Part shown: one piece after another, positions 41,624 to 52,954 of the stretch
How the letters are laid out: each line of letters starts with the position of its first letter
How positions within the stretch are numbered: the stretch's first letter is position 1
Assembly (NCBI GenBank): GCA_000711775.1
Contig: ARYC01000062.1
Span: 1 to 64,000 of the forward strand
Length of the DNA stretch: 64,000 nt
Direction: 5' to 3'
Source of the DNA: Oxytricha trifallax
Lineage: Eukaryota > Ciliophora > Spirotrichea > Sporadotrichida > Oxytrichidae
Position numbers and translations under genes: made by a program
Notes under the pieces: generated by a model
The model's database searches: none
Told to the model about the DNA's origin: nothing
The model's input: only the letters and a program-made list of their open reading frames with translations

Positions 41624-41712
41624 TCACTACTATTCATTCAGTCCCTGAGTTTATACCAACAGTTTCAGCGAAAACGAAGTTGCCACATCATGAACATCTA
41701 ACTCACAATTAG
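41520..41712 (+). pseudogene. Gene B, copy 4: 5' fragment cut by the fold-back
   Basis: The motif TNSFSENEVATS aligns with TNSLRANEVATF of copy 3; ACC/ACT, AAC/AAT, AAC/AAT and GCC/GCT are third-position differences, as expected of a formerly coding frame. A TGA lies just before the motif and another after it (where copy 3 has TGC). The frame runs into the fold-back element at 41713. An overlapping frame of 61 codons free of stops (41527-41712) is a shadow. Confidence 0.5.
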
Positions 41713-41798
41713 CTAAAATAGCATATTTTGAGTAAATAAATTTAGTAAATCAAGATTACACATTTCTCTATATTTATATTAATATTTTTATATTTTTA

Positions 41799-41838
41799 GG
41801 TACTCTACCGCATTTAAGCTGTTTTGCGGTAGAGTACC
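41799..41838. repeat. 40-bp hairpin, left arm of fold-back 1
   Basis: ggtactctaccgc, a 14-bp centre catttaagctgttt-like, then gcggtagagtacc. The 13-bp stems are perfect complements. They are far richer in G+C than the surrounding arms and are kept between elements, pointing to a functional site (binding site, processing signal or captured unit). Confidence 0.92.
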
Positions 41839-42131
41839 TTAATTATATTAATTAAAAAATAAATTAAATTTAAATGCTATAGTTAAAAGTGAAATAATTT
41901 CTCTATAAAAAGTAATATAATTTTTAATTATAAAAACAAACAGGGAATAAATTAAAAATATTGCCTTATTTTATAACTTTACGTAAAGATTACAGTTTCT
42001 TCAAATATTAAATTATAAATTATTCTAATTTATTAAAATTATTTTCTTTATATATTACTTTTTATAGAGAAATTATTTCACTTTTAACTATAGCATTTAA
42101 ATTTAATTTAATTTTTAATTAATATAAATAA

Positions 42132-42171
42132 GGTACTCTACCGCAAAACAGCTCAAATGCGGTAGAGTACC
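42132..42171. repeat. 40-bp hairpin, right arm of fold-back 1
   Basis: Same stem sequence as at 41799, in the mirror position of the opposite arm; one base of the loop differs (ctcaaatg against ttaaatg). Confidence 0.92.
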
Positions 42172-42507
42172 TAAAAATATAAAAATATTAATATAAATAT
42201 AGAGAAATGTGTAATCTTGATTTACTAAATTTATTTACTCAAAATATGCTATTTTAGCTAAATGCACCAAGGACCTCTTACACTGTTTCCAAGCATGGTG
42301 GGCTCTCTCTTGTAGTACTGGTACAGTGTTGTCACTACAGGAAGGCATTAGTATAGATCGTGTATACATTGTCATCTTGGATTAGATTAATGTCTAAGGG
42401 AGTTCGGAATTATTAGGTTTTAGTAATAGCCTTTAATTAAGATTATATCATAACTTAATCTGCACATTAAATTTGGTAGCTTTTTAATTTACGAAGACTC
42501 CCCTATA

Positions 42508-42525
42508 AATATATATATATATATA
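42508..42525. repeat. TA microsatellite
   Basis: TA run near the right edge of A/B copy 4, at the position equivalent to the TA-rich block at 21111. Confidence 0.8.
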
Positions 42526-43722
42526 ATGTACATAGATTAATTTCTTAAAAGCTAACAAATATTCTATAATAATAACAATAATAATATAAGATTAATCTGA
42601 ATTTAAATTTGAATTAAGCAGTCAGTCTCCCCATTTCCATTGATTTTATTCTTTTATATACTATGTCTAATCGTACTAGTTTAATACTTACTTTTAGAAG
42701 TAAATGTACTATTAATAGGCAACAGCATACAATAATGGAATTTAAGCGAAATAGAATTATAATGTAATGTATTAGAGACTTTAGACAATAAAAAGTCAAA
42801 GAATAGAATGAAAATTAATAAATAGTTGAAGAAACCCCTAAACCAAATGAGGTAGTTGTGCTTCTTACAATTAATACAACTCTGTTTGATCATAAAACAT
42901 TCCTATTTAATTACATAAAAGGAAGGCCTTGATCTGATTCAGAAGATTTACCAGACACAATCGAGAAGTACTGTATGCTATTAATGCCAGAATAAGTCAC
43001 TATAAATGCTAATACTTAAAGTTATTTTTTAGTAAAGTATCAAAATAACGACATCATTAATGTTAGTTCAGATCATTTCCTATATTTTATATATAATTAA
43101 AAATCTGCTAATAGAAAGTTCAATTTGTTGTAGACTATAAAATCACATACAAATATCTAAATTACATTTATCACATTAATTTAAATTAAACTATTTCAAG
43201 TTAAATATATTAATATGTGAGTTAATGAATAGCAAACAAAGATAAAAACTGAATTAAATATCATAAAATTATAAAAATCTACTTTTATTTAAGGGATTTA
43301 ATCAACAGCAAATGAGATAAAAAACCAAATCAATAATAAAAAGACACCAAATAATAAAAACATATATAATATTACGAATGTTATAGCAAAAGTAGATTAT
43401 AAAGGATATTGTATCTAATAAATCACAAACACTGTTTAATAAATAAAAGATAGACTTGTAATGCTGTAAGAGTAGATAATATATGAATATTCATTGAAAA
43501 CTGTTATTCTGGAGTTATCTAGACTTTATGAGAGCTATTGAACAAGTCCACAAACTGCAGATAGTTTTAAGGGATAGATAATAAATAGTTCATATTTATA
43601 TGTATAATTATTACTGAAATAATTTGAATATATAATAAACTGCTAACATAATTAAATATATGCTGCTCTTTGATCATCCTGATTGTTTATATTTTCTGTC
43701 TGTTAAATACAACATGTATTTA

Positions 43723-43995
43723 TCACTTTCTAGCTTGTAAATTTTACCAAGTTCTCTATATCTAAAATGATATCTTATTCTAAACCATCATGCTATTCCC
43801 ATCTTTGTGTAAACTTGGTATAGCTACTCTTCTAAAATCAACATCAAATGTCCAATTGATGGGATTAACATCCACTGGTAAGGGTTCTAATAGAGTGTAA
43901 TTAGGTGGATTTGAATAAATTGCTACTAACATATAAATAGGTAAGACACGAGCATTTATTTCATGGTTAGTAGATTTAAAATAATTGATTGTCAC
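43723..43995 (-). CDS. Unrecognised 90-codon frame ending in TGA
   Basis: The first 71 codons contain no stop in any code; a TAG, two TAGs and a TAA (read as Gln) then lead to TGA 43723-43725. The left end at GTG 43993-43995 is only where the standard frame begins; the frame stays open upstream under UAR=Gln. The predicted peptide has NARVLPIYMLVAIYSNPP, then PLPVDVNPINWTFDVDFRR. This composition is unlike random A+T-rich translation, with several Pro, Val, Asp and a Trp. Family not recognised. It may be an exon or gene segment. Confidence 0.35.
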
Positions 43996-44930
43996 TATTT
44001 ATAATTTAAAATAAATTAATTAAGCTTTTCATGATTTTGATATTTGTTTAAGACTCATTAATCTGGTACATAGCGTCGATGTGAATTTACTATATAAATT
44101 AATTTAATTATAGTTATATATACAGGAAGTTAATATTATATTTTTTAATTCTACATTTTGATGAAATAACTAGTTTTAAATACTGTATATAATAAATATT
44201 AAAGAATTAACATTACAGTACTAATAAAGTCAAAGGAGGTACTTGTACATTTAAAAGTTAAATTGAAATGAACTTAGAGCATTTTCTTTTCCACCCTAGT
44301 TCTTGAAGAACTTTGGTCAGCAATTTTAATTTAATAATCATTCAATTTTATACTTACCTTCAATAATTTAAAGAATTACCTCTTTAATGTATAATTTTTT
44401 ATATATATATTTAATTATCTCTACTACCATAAGTGATAGAATCATGATACATCGCAATTGATAGAGTCACACGCCTTAACTTTGGTCTTGATACAATCTC
44501 CCCGTTTATTAACATCAGTTGTGAATCCTTCGAGGCAATCAGCAAGGTTATGGGTTCTTCATCAGCTTAATTATAAGATTAAGTTTTATAATTATGCACC
44601 AGATATAATTATGTTGTTAAATGAATAAAATTATGATGTTTATTCTATATTGAGCGATGTGCTTGAAAATATAATACTACTGAGTGACCGCAATCGAAAA
44701 GAAATATAAAAAAATGAGCGTGCTTAAAACTACGCAAATTATAGGAATAAATAAGTAATAAATTTATAGAATATAAACATATATAATGTTATTATTGCTA
44801 AAATTCGTAAATATGGTGTTGATGGAGATTAATTCTAACAATAAGTGTTTTAGAAATGAAATATAGGTTAGAATTCATTATATTCAGTGACGAGTAATAT
44901 AATATCATATTATCATTGTTAAGTATTTGA

Positions 44931-45182
44931 AGAAATCCAGTTTCCAAAATCTCTTTCTTCAACAGGCTCTTGATTCAAAGAATCATCAAGAAATCCTGTG
45001 AAATTTTAGTCCATTTATTGAACTATATAATACAAAATAGTTTAAAAGAACTTAATTTAACCATTTATAATAATACCCTTCTAAGAACAGTCAGAGTTCG
45101 CTATTATCAACATAGAACAAGTACATATTGGGGTAACTCCTCTCTGAAAGAAGAAACTAGATTACCAAAAGTCAAAATGTGA
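44931..45182 (+). CDS. Unrecognised basic 83-codon frame ending in TGA
   Basis: Opens after TGA 44928-44930 and runs 83 codons with no TAA, TAG or TGA to TGA 45180-45182. The peptide is basic and helical (LIQRIIKKSCEILVHLLNY) with a C-terminal Arg/Tyr/Thr-rich part. No ATG lies at the left edge, so this would be an internal or 3' segment. It is stop-free for longer than expected in DNA of this composition. No family recognised. Confidence 0.33.
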   Translation, partial: RNPVSKISFFNRLLIQRIIKKSCEILVHLLNYIIQNSLKELNLTIYNNTLLRTVRVRYYQHRTSTYWGNSSLKEETRLPKVKM

Positions 45183-47532
45183 ACATCTGATTATTTATAT
45201 ATATATATATCTGTCTGGTTTAAGCCCCAGTATTAGGTCCATTCATCTTTAAATATTAATTATCTACATAAAACTGCTAATAATTTTGCTTAAATGTAAC
45301 ATCACAAGTGATAAAAGTGCTTCTACTGTCACTGTTATAGAATTTCAATTGTAATAGTGATGCTGACTCTAGTTATATCGTGTGTTAAAATTTATCGTGT
45401 TGAGAAATACATTTATAATAATGATGAAATGACTATTCCTAAATAAAGAGCGAAGATTTCGAAAACAAACTGCAAATATTAGTGATAAATCATATACTAC
45501 GTCAATAAGAAAGACATGCTGTCTAGGATCTATTATAGTGGTAGCATTTATAGATAAAAATCTTTAAATTTCATGAATATAATATTCAAATAATTTAAAT
45601 AGATTGAAATAAGAACTATATTTCAGTTCAACATATATAGCTTTAATATGGAAAATAGTATAAAAATTAAACATAAATAAATAGATATTAATTTGTACTT
45701 TAACATTATATTAAATATAAGGCTGTTTAATCAAACTTCATATTTCACACTTAGTACTTCCTAACAATATATTAATTATAGCAAAGAAGTATTAGAATAA
45801 ATTGCTAAAGAATTTAGCTTAATAAAACCTTTGGTTTGCTGATCCGTAGAAAAAGAACATAAATCATTGAAAGTAAGGTAATTTCACTATTAATGAATTA
45901 AAGACATTACTGATGTTAATACTAGAAAACACTTGACGAAATGGCACTGCAATGCATATTATAGTATGAAAGCATTGCCACTGTCCGAGTTTTTTAAAAT
46001 AACGATTAGCTTGAGATATAATATCTAATCAACAGCAACTACAGGATGAAATGCTAAAGAACGTTATAAATTAGACTTAGGCTGGTAACAAGAAAAGAAA
46101 AATATTATTAAAATTATCAAGATAGTCAAAGATGCAGCATTCAATTTATGATCAAATGATAAACTAACAACTGTACCGTTAAGAAGAAACCAAACTTAAT
46201 TGTAAAAAACTGATATTTAAACAAAATAATTAATATAAACTGATTTACATGATACAGTTTCAGGAATCAGCAAAACACAACCATCTTATAGATAATGGAC
46301 TAGTTAATACAAAAAGGATATTATTAGATAATTGAATAATATGTTAAAATAACACATTTTGAGATATAAGAATCGTAATAAAATTAAATATGCATAAATT
46401 ATTGTCTGTTTAATAATTTGAAGATTGTAAATCGTTTTTAATATATTTGTAATTTTATCAAAGTTTATTTGTTCTTTAAAGATGATTATAAATAATCCAT
46501 GCATGTAAAAGAGACTGATGGCTGTTTCCAAGACAATAATTTTAGAATATTGTTCTCATTATTGTAGGCATTATGACCAAAGCATAAATTCCACTTCACT
46601 TTTACCAATCATTTGTAGAAAATGAAATCAAGTAGAAATTTTTAAACTCATTAAATAATATCAGAACTAGCAATATGCAACATTATTATATCAAACATAC
46701 TCAAAGTTAACCCATTTATACATCTTACTATCTTTTAAAATCAATATGCAGCTTGCTTACTGTTCTTTAACAAAGAGATTAAAAGTAGTTTTTTACCTAA
46801 ATTTATTTATTCTTGATGTATATAAAAATAATACTACAATTATAATAACTTTGTTATTTATAGATCTGAATATTAAATTTCATTCATGAGCTATATACTG
46901 TAGATTATTATGTCAACATGATTAGTTAATGAAGTGATAAACTATTAATAAGCATTATAAATATACAATTTATCATATTGGTTCTTGATGATTTTGTTAG
47001 TACAAAATATCTAAAGAAAACATAAATAGCTTTTTTATATCTCAGTACTCTCAGTATGTCAATGCGTCAACAAAGAGGCATAGAAACCATAGGAAGTATT
47101 GAAAGAGAGAAGAATAACATAGCTATAAGAACTTATACCAGTATAGAACTAGATATACACTATAGGGTAATGGAAATTTATAATTATTTAAAAGGTATTT
47201 TGAGAAACTTCTCATAGATGGCAAATTGCAATAGAGCTTTGATCAGGTGTATGACTGTAGAGCTCTAATAAGTCAACCAAGCCTGCATTGATCTAAAAGA
47301 AGATAATTGAAAGGCTCTACATTAGAGAACTTATAATTAATTATAATTAAGGGTTATTCTTAGAAGCAATGTTCAATTTAGTTAATGATTTACGTACTTA
47401 TAAGGTAGTATATAAAACTTTTTCATAAACAATCTCATCATTAAAATAATATCCACAAAATTATATTATTTTAATAATAAGTTTATTATTTAATTAGGTT
47501 AACACTTAAAGGAATTGTGACAATAAGAGTAT
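45183..47532. other. A+T-rich spacer
   Basis: A TA run at about 45197-45212 follows the preceding frame. The rest shows no supported gene; a G+C-richer patch at about 47040-47330 has no clear frame. Confidence 0.45.
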
Positions 47533-48432
47533 ATGGTACACATTCCGAATAAATAGTCATATAAACAGGATTCCCCTATAATATTCAAAGTCAAATGCTC
47601 TTTCAATAACAAATTACCGTAAGGGTATGAAGTTACTAGTGGACACAACGATGACCATTGGGAAACAGGCAGTAAAATGTCTGACGAAGAACACTCTCCA
47701 CAAGCCTATTTTCTAAATACCCTAAGTATAATTTGTACGACAGTAAAGATTCAGCAATGGATAATTAAGATACAACCTTCATACCTCTGAACTACAATTA
47801 ATTAACACGATATAATTAAATCTTCAACTGGTACTAACACAACCCCTAACCTGCAAAATATAATCACTGGAGGCAACTAGTTCTAATCATTTCACTCCAT
47901 CAATATGGATTTGAATGGTAATTTTCTGAATATTTTCATATATCTGTCAGCCCATAAAGTAGCAGGTTTAAAAAAATAGAAAGGTTAAGCAAAAGAGATA
48001 CCAACCCACTACACGTAGATTGACTAATCCTTAAGGCCTTAACAAATCACTTAAATCTACATAGCCCAGAGACTTCTAATTCAGAGAACCAGTATTAAAT
48101 AGGTGGAAAAAACTGCAATAAAATAGACTAGAACATTAGGGATTTAAATTTTAAACCAAACCATAAACATTCATCTAAAAGACTTTCCTTCTTTAATTCT
48201 AGTAGAGGAAACCAAACTTACTCCAAATGTTGAGGAAAAGAAGTCATTACTGCTTCAACTTAAACATTAATTGCTAGCTAAGAAGAAGTACTAAAAATGC
48301 CAAAGGAGTCAACTCTATAGCAAAGATCAGACATCAGATGAGACATCAAATTAGACTCTTCCTGGGTACAAAACAGGGGCTTTATTAATACTAAACGACT
48401 AGAAACTTAGTCAGAAATTGATAAATTTCTGA
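47533..48432 (+). CDS. Unrecognised 299-codon frame from ATG to TGA, one internal TGA
   Basis: ATG at 47533 lies in a frame of exactly 300 codons ending in TGA 48430-48432. A single TGA interrupts it at codon 86 (47788-47790); the following 213 codons contain none. There are 18 in-frame TAA/TAG, which would be Gln. The predicted protein is Thr/Gln/Lys/Leu-rich with no membrane segment and no domain I recognise. The island is visibly richer in G+C than its flanks. Caution: the other two forward frames also look protein-like over parts of the island, so the frame choice is not secure. A fold-back element and another short frame lie immediately downstream. Confidence 0.36.
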
Positions 48433-48592
48433 TAAACACTTCATCAGACCATAAGATTATACAAAAAAGTCATGCCTAGTTGATCAAAATAAAACTAGAT
48501 TCACTACTTAGAACCAATGAAGTTCAATCAAAATTTTTACTTAGTAATTTCAAAAAATTTCATTCAATAAAGATCAGGTTCTTGTTATTTAC

Positions 48593-49052
48593 CTAAAATA
48601 GTATTATTATCGTGAAATAATCAATTAATCAACTTTGCTCATTTCTTTATGATTATATTAATTTTGAAATTATTTTAATTTAAATGCTCTAAATAAATTT
48701 GTTATGATGTTTTTACAAATAGTTATCTATAAATTAATTGTGAATATAAAATGCGAATAAATTATAAAAGTTGCTATACTAAGCAACAAGACTTTTAGAT
48801 CTTAAATTTTAATAATTATAATTAATTAATAAATTTTAAATTTATACATTTATATTTGTAAAAACATCATAACAAATTCATTTTAAGCATTTAAATTAAA
48901 ATAATTTCAAAATTAATATAATTAAGATACTCTACCTCAAAACAGCTTAAATGCGGTAGAGTACCTAAAAATAATTTCAAAATTAATATAATCATAAAGA
49001 AATGAGCAAAGTTGATTAATTGATTTATTTCACTATAAAAATGCCATTTTAG
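48593..49052. mobile_element. Fold-back element 2, asymmetric hairpin content
   Basis: Starts CTAAAATAG and ends CCATTTTAG, with the same CTAA right flank as fold-back 1. Arms: about 48593-48721 and 48848-49052. The right arm carries the 40-bp hairpin (48926-48965) followed and preceded by a direct repeat of about 25 bp (attatattaattttgaaatt). The left arm has only one copy of that repeat and no hairpin, exactly as expected after deletion between the repeats or before a hairpin insertion. It has no coding capacity. It lies between two coding-like islands. Confidence 0.88.
48926..48965. repeat. Hairpin cassette in fold-back 2
   Basis: Same 40-bp cassette as in fold-back 1 with two stem mismatches (gatac for ggtac and acctc for accgc on the left side). 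Confidence 0.9.
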
Positions 49053-49069
49053 CTAATTCTTTAGATTAA

Positions 49070-49315
49070 TTGATCCTTAAATTTAACTATGGGAAATCTA
49101 GTTACTCAATCAACTCACCTTGGTCAAAGCTAAGTAACAATTTAAAAATATTTATGAAAAATGCCTTCTCAACAACACACTATAACAAAGTGAAAATTAC
49201 TCAGCTTGACAACATCTTGAAACCAATCATTCAGTCTCAAGAAATAACAAGAAAGAGACAGAGATAAGAACACAGAAAGAAAAAGAAAGGGATTATTAAA
49301 AAGAGATAGAGGTGA
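49070..49315 (+). CDS. Unrecognised short basic C-terminal frame
   Basis: 65 codons without any stop, then two UAR codons in a very basic tail (ITRKRQR, HRKKKKG) and TGA 49313-49315. It begins directly after fold-back 2, and the frame stays open leftwards into the element's terminal repeat, so its true 5' end may lie on the other side of the element. A basic tail could be a nuclear localisation signal. Family unknown. Confidence 0.33.
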
Positions 49316-51350
49316 ACTATTTCTAAGCGAGAAAGTTTACGTCCGTTTTAACTGATCTCATATAACTTAAAAGGGCTTGACACTAAAGATATTACTAATG
49401 TATAAGATTCGGAGTCTTCAAAGATCTCAATGTGATCTAATTATTCTTATTATTATTATTATTTTTAAATTAGTACAAAAAATCTGATAAGATCCTAAGA
49501 ATTATCTATAAATTCAAAATTTTAGATAGCTATAATATAAACAAACTCATTTACAATAACCATATAAGTCCAATAATATTATTATAGTAAATAACGTCAT
49601 AGTATTAAAAATTAAGTAAGTCACAGAAAAAAATAACATTTTAAGAACTTCAATTGTAATTTAATAAAATAAGTTTGATGAGATGTCATTAGTAAACAAA
49701 TACCCAATTTAATTATTCTTAAGGCTATTATTAAAATTTAGTTTTATAATAACTTATATGAAGCTATAAATCTAACAGTTTATACTATTTTTGAATATTT
49801 ATTCTTCTTAACTTATTATTATTAATTTTGAATAGTAGATAAAACTTATTAAAATGTAATATTAAAAAAGGACAGCATAAATGGTAAGAGTTACTAGAAC
49901 AGTAATAATAAAATCACTTCAAAAACGAATAAAGCATTTAAATATTTAAATTACCGTTGAACAAATACTAATAAAATGAAAAGCAGTGATATTGATATAA
50001 ATTAAGATAAAATAGTAATCAATAAACTTAAAGAAGTTATTAATCATGATTTATTAAATGAAAAGTCTAATGAATCATTATTTAAATTAGGATTATACAT
50101 ATTGAAGTTGTCAAATATATACGTATATCTGACAAGTACTTTTATGGTTTTATTGATCTTTACAGTAAAAATCAAGTACTAATATGCTTTAATCGGTCTT
50201 GTCATGAGAGACATCAGACAATTACTTTATGTAATTTGCACCTTAAATGTATGATCTCACTTATCATCTTTAAATAATAAATACATTTAATATAATCATT
50301 AAATTTCTTATTATAAATTAAAAACATAGAAAACAAATAGATAATTTTGATGAATTAGGCAATACTATAATGGAGACATAACAATTAGCAGAGAATATTT
50401 ATTGAACAAGTTTGAACTATATTTTATAGAATCCCTCTTTATAAAACAAGTGACAGAAATATCTCAAAATATATATGGATATTTTAATGGCAAAAAATAA
50501 AGAATTCGATACATTAATTTTTATTGTTGATCATTAAGTTAGTAATATGACATGATATAGTTCATTATTTTAACTTATTTATTGATGAATTGGTGAATAA
50601 CTAATTATAAAAGTTAAAATACCAATTATAATAGATATTTTAGAACAAATTACTTGATAATAAATTACCTTCAATGATAACAACTATTTTTATTAAACAA
50701 TCGAATCAGGCAAATTTTATAAAATAAATTAATACTCACAAATAGAAAGTAATAAATTATAATTGGATAAGATTTTAGAAATTATTATGAGAAAAAATAT
50801 AATGGTGGTGATGAATACATAAAAGAAGCAATATATAAGTAGGTGAAAAGATTATAATAGAAAACTTTTATGTTAAATATAAATTAATTACCTTTATTTA
50901 AATACATAAGAATTAACAATAATAAATTGAAAAATTTGAACTTAATAAGAATATAATCATTCAAAACAATTAATATTAAGTATTTTAAAAACATTCGTAA
51001 TAAAAGAATTAATATGAATGAAATGAATGAAAACCTTAACAAATAACAGAATAGAAGAATTTGACTATTCATAAAGAATATTCGAATCCACTGGCTCTAC
51101 AAAAATATAAATGGACACAATATGTAAGACAGTATTCTAAAACCTGATGCTAATATTTGTTTATTCAAAAGATTCTTTATAAATATATACCTACAATTCC
51201 TCGTAAAAACACTCGATAGAAAGAGCATCTTCAATGCATGGGTTGTTATAGATTAAAATTCAAAGTGTAAAATTTAAAGTATGATTTATTATTATTTTTA
51301 ATAAAATTATTAATAATAATGTTAATATTAAGAAAAAATGAGCAGGGGAA
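49316..51350. other. A+T-rich spacer
   Basis: Nothing supported. Frames are short and hydrophobic, as expected by chance. Confidence 0.5.
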
Positions 51351-51507
51351 TAATTCTATCATTAGTAGGTATGATCATGTTAGATAGTAACAATGAAAAA
51401 CACTGAGAAGATGCATATGAAAGATGATTTGGGAAGGATTCGTTCATTCACTAGAGTATGATTGTGAAGTATACAGTCTATTGTGCAACCTTTTATGTGA
51501 GAAAGGC

Positions 51508-51968
51508 TACTTTGGTGAGGACCAAATAATTGCTAAAATTTTCATTGTGAATTTACAGACACTGGAATTAATTGCATGAAGTCATCATAAAGGATGGAAG
51601 AGTTATCTATACATCAAGATCATTTCACGATAATGAGAACTAGGCACTGGCTGAAAAGAATGATAATTGTTATGGTACTCTAAATATCGAGAGAGCTTCA
51701 TTAATAATCTATGTCTCCCTGAATGCTTTATTAGGCAAATTTACATCGCCTTTTTAATGCTAGCAACTAACTTAGTTAATAGTAGTTGAAAATCTGCCAT
51801 GACTGTTTAACTGATAAAGAAGAGCAAGCTGCTTTTGATTATATTTTAAAATAAGATATACTAGTGTTAACCCAGTCTTATAGGAATAATACTCATAAAC
51901 TATGCATAAATGCGAAATTCTTTGCGCTAAAAAGTCTTATTTAGCTGATAAATTAATAAATACAGTGA
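51508..51968 (+). pseudogene. Possible Ty3/gypsy-like RT-RNase H remnant
   Basis: Two overlapping frames show, in the right order, weak versions of the retrotransposon RT to RNase H junction. First (51508-51948, five internal TGAs) comes PECFIRQIYIAFLMLATNL, which recalls the Tyr-Arg-Arg-Phe-Ile-x-x-Phe-x-x-x-Ala-x-x-Leu segment. Then, one frame over (51783-51968), comes LTDKEEQAAFDYILKQDIL, recalling the Glu-x-x-Ala-Phe-x-x-Leu-Lys segment at the start of RNase H, and later LCINAKF, where an Asp-Ala-Ser would be expected. If correct, the element is frameshifted and has lost a catalytic Asp. It depends on UAR=Gln and on pattern matching by eye, and could be coincidence. Confidence 0.27.
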
Positions 51969-52055
51969 GCTTAGTTGTTTGCGCAACACTGTTAGGGCAG
52001 CTGTTGCAGCTGTTACTAGCTGTTAAGTTAATACCCTTGAGTTAATCGAGAAAGA

Positions 52056-52954
52056 TAGTACAAATGAAACACATTATGCAAAGTCAGTAAAATTAAATAT
52101 CATAATTTCGACTTACTTTATACCTTTAGTTACTAATGCTAACTTTAATAGTGAATAATTTATAATATAATTCAGATTTTAAAAACTAAAAGCTTATAAG
52201 ACATTTGCATTAATTAAATTGTAAGCTCGAGAATATGGATTAATGGTTCAAACAAGACATCTGCATAAGAATCATTAAACTAAAATAAAATAAATTCATG
52301 GAAAACCATGAAAAATCTTCAAAATTGATTAAAGATGACAAATTATAAAAAGGAACAATTAAAATGATTTTATTCAAAGTAAATAGATAAGTTAAAAAAG
52401 AAATAAAATTAAGTTATACTCGAAATATAAATATCACAAGATGAATAAAATTAAAAATTATATAATAATCTAAAAGGAAGGTGTTAGCTAAAATGTCAGG
52501 AATTATTAGAATAAATAAGAAATAAAAAGGAAATAAACTTGCTGAAAGTATGAATCAATAAATTTGGTTCTATTAAAGAATTTAACTTTAATTAAATAAA
52601 TGGCAAAATTGAAGAATGATGAAAAATATAAGGAACGTAGAAAATAAATAACTAAAACTAGAATATAAATATCAGGGATTCATAATCAAATATTTTGTGA
52701 CAACATCAGAAAAGTAGACTCTGAGATATCAATACACTAGCAACTAAGTAATATTATTTTGCATAAATGTTTCCAAAATCCTTGTCTTAAAAAATTTTAC
52801 ATTTATAATTTGATTGATACAAAAAGAATCTACTATTATAAAGTAAAAATAAAAATACTCTTGCTGAAACTTATATTATTTCAGTAGATATACTTCTAAT
52901 TAAAAAAAATAAAATTACATCAATAATTTATAAATTAAAATATTAGGAAAAAAA
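52056..52954. other. A+T-rich spacer
   Basis: No supported feature. Confidence 0.5.

Larger units (their letters stand above)
41713..42257. mobile_element. Fold-back element 1 with paired hairpin cassettes
   Basis: Terminal inverted repeats start CTAAAATAGCATATTTTGAG (left) and end in its complement; the arms extend at least 200 bp, up to about 41920 and from about 42050. Each arm contains a 40-bp hairpin, at 41799-41838 and 42132-42171. The flanks are TTAG on the left and CTAA on the right, so the junctions read ttagctaaaa on both strands. No transposase frame is present, so any movement would need a partner in trans. It belongs with the element at 48593 and interrupts A/B copy 4. Confidence 0.9.
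40880..42660. mobile_element. A/B element, copy 4, interrupted by a fold-back element
   Basis: Gene A lies on the minus strand (40880-41623) and the start of gene B on the plus strand (about 41520-41712). At 41713 a 545-bp fold-back element begins. Beyond its right end (from 42258) the sequence resumes similarity to the tail of copies 1 and 2: tttggtagcttttta and ccccta followed by a TA run (about 42475-42525), then aaatttgaattaagc and tccattgattttattctttta (about 42605-42660), shared with copy 1. The fold-back therefore sits inside gene B of this copy or replaces part of it. Confidence 0.55.

Noticed and set aside
41527..41712. 61-codon plus-strand frame beside fold-back 1
   Set aside because: The frame conserved with copy 3 (TNSxxxNEVAT) is a different one in the same segment.
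41799..41838. tRNA or tRNA-derived SINE at the hairpin (ggtagag resembles a tRNA D-arm box)
   Set aside because: No T-arm box, acceptor stem or anticodon arm; the motif is part of a perfect hairpin.
47533..48432. Using a natural-looking translation alone as proof of coding
   Set aside because: Two other frames of the same island also look protein-like when only TGA is a stop, so appearance was not used as main evidence.
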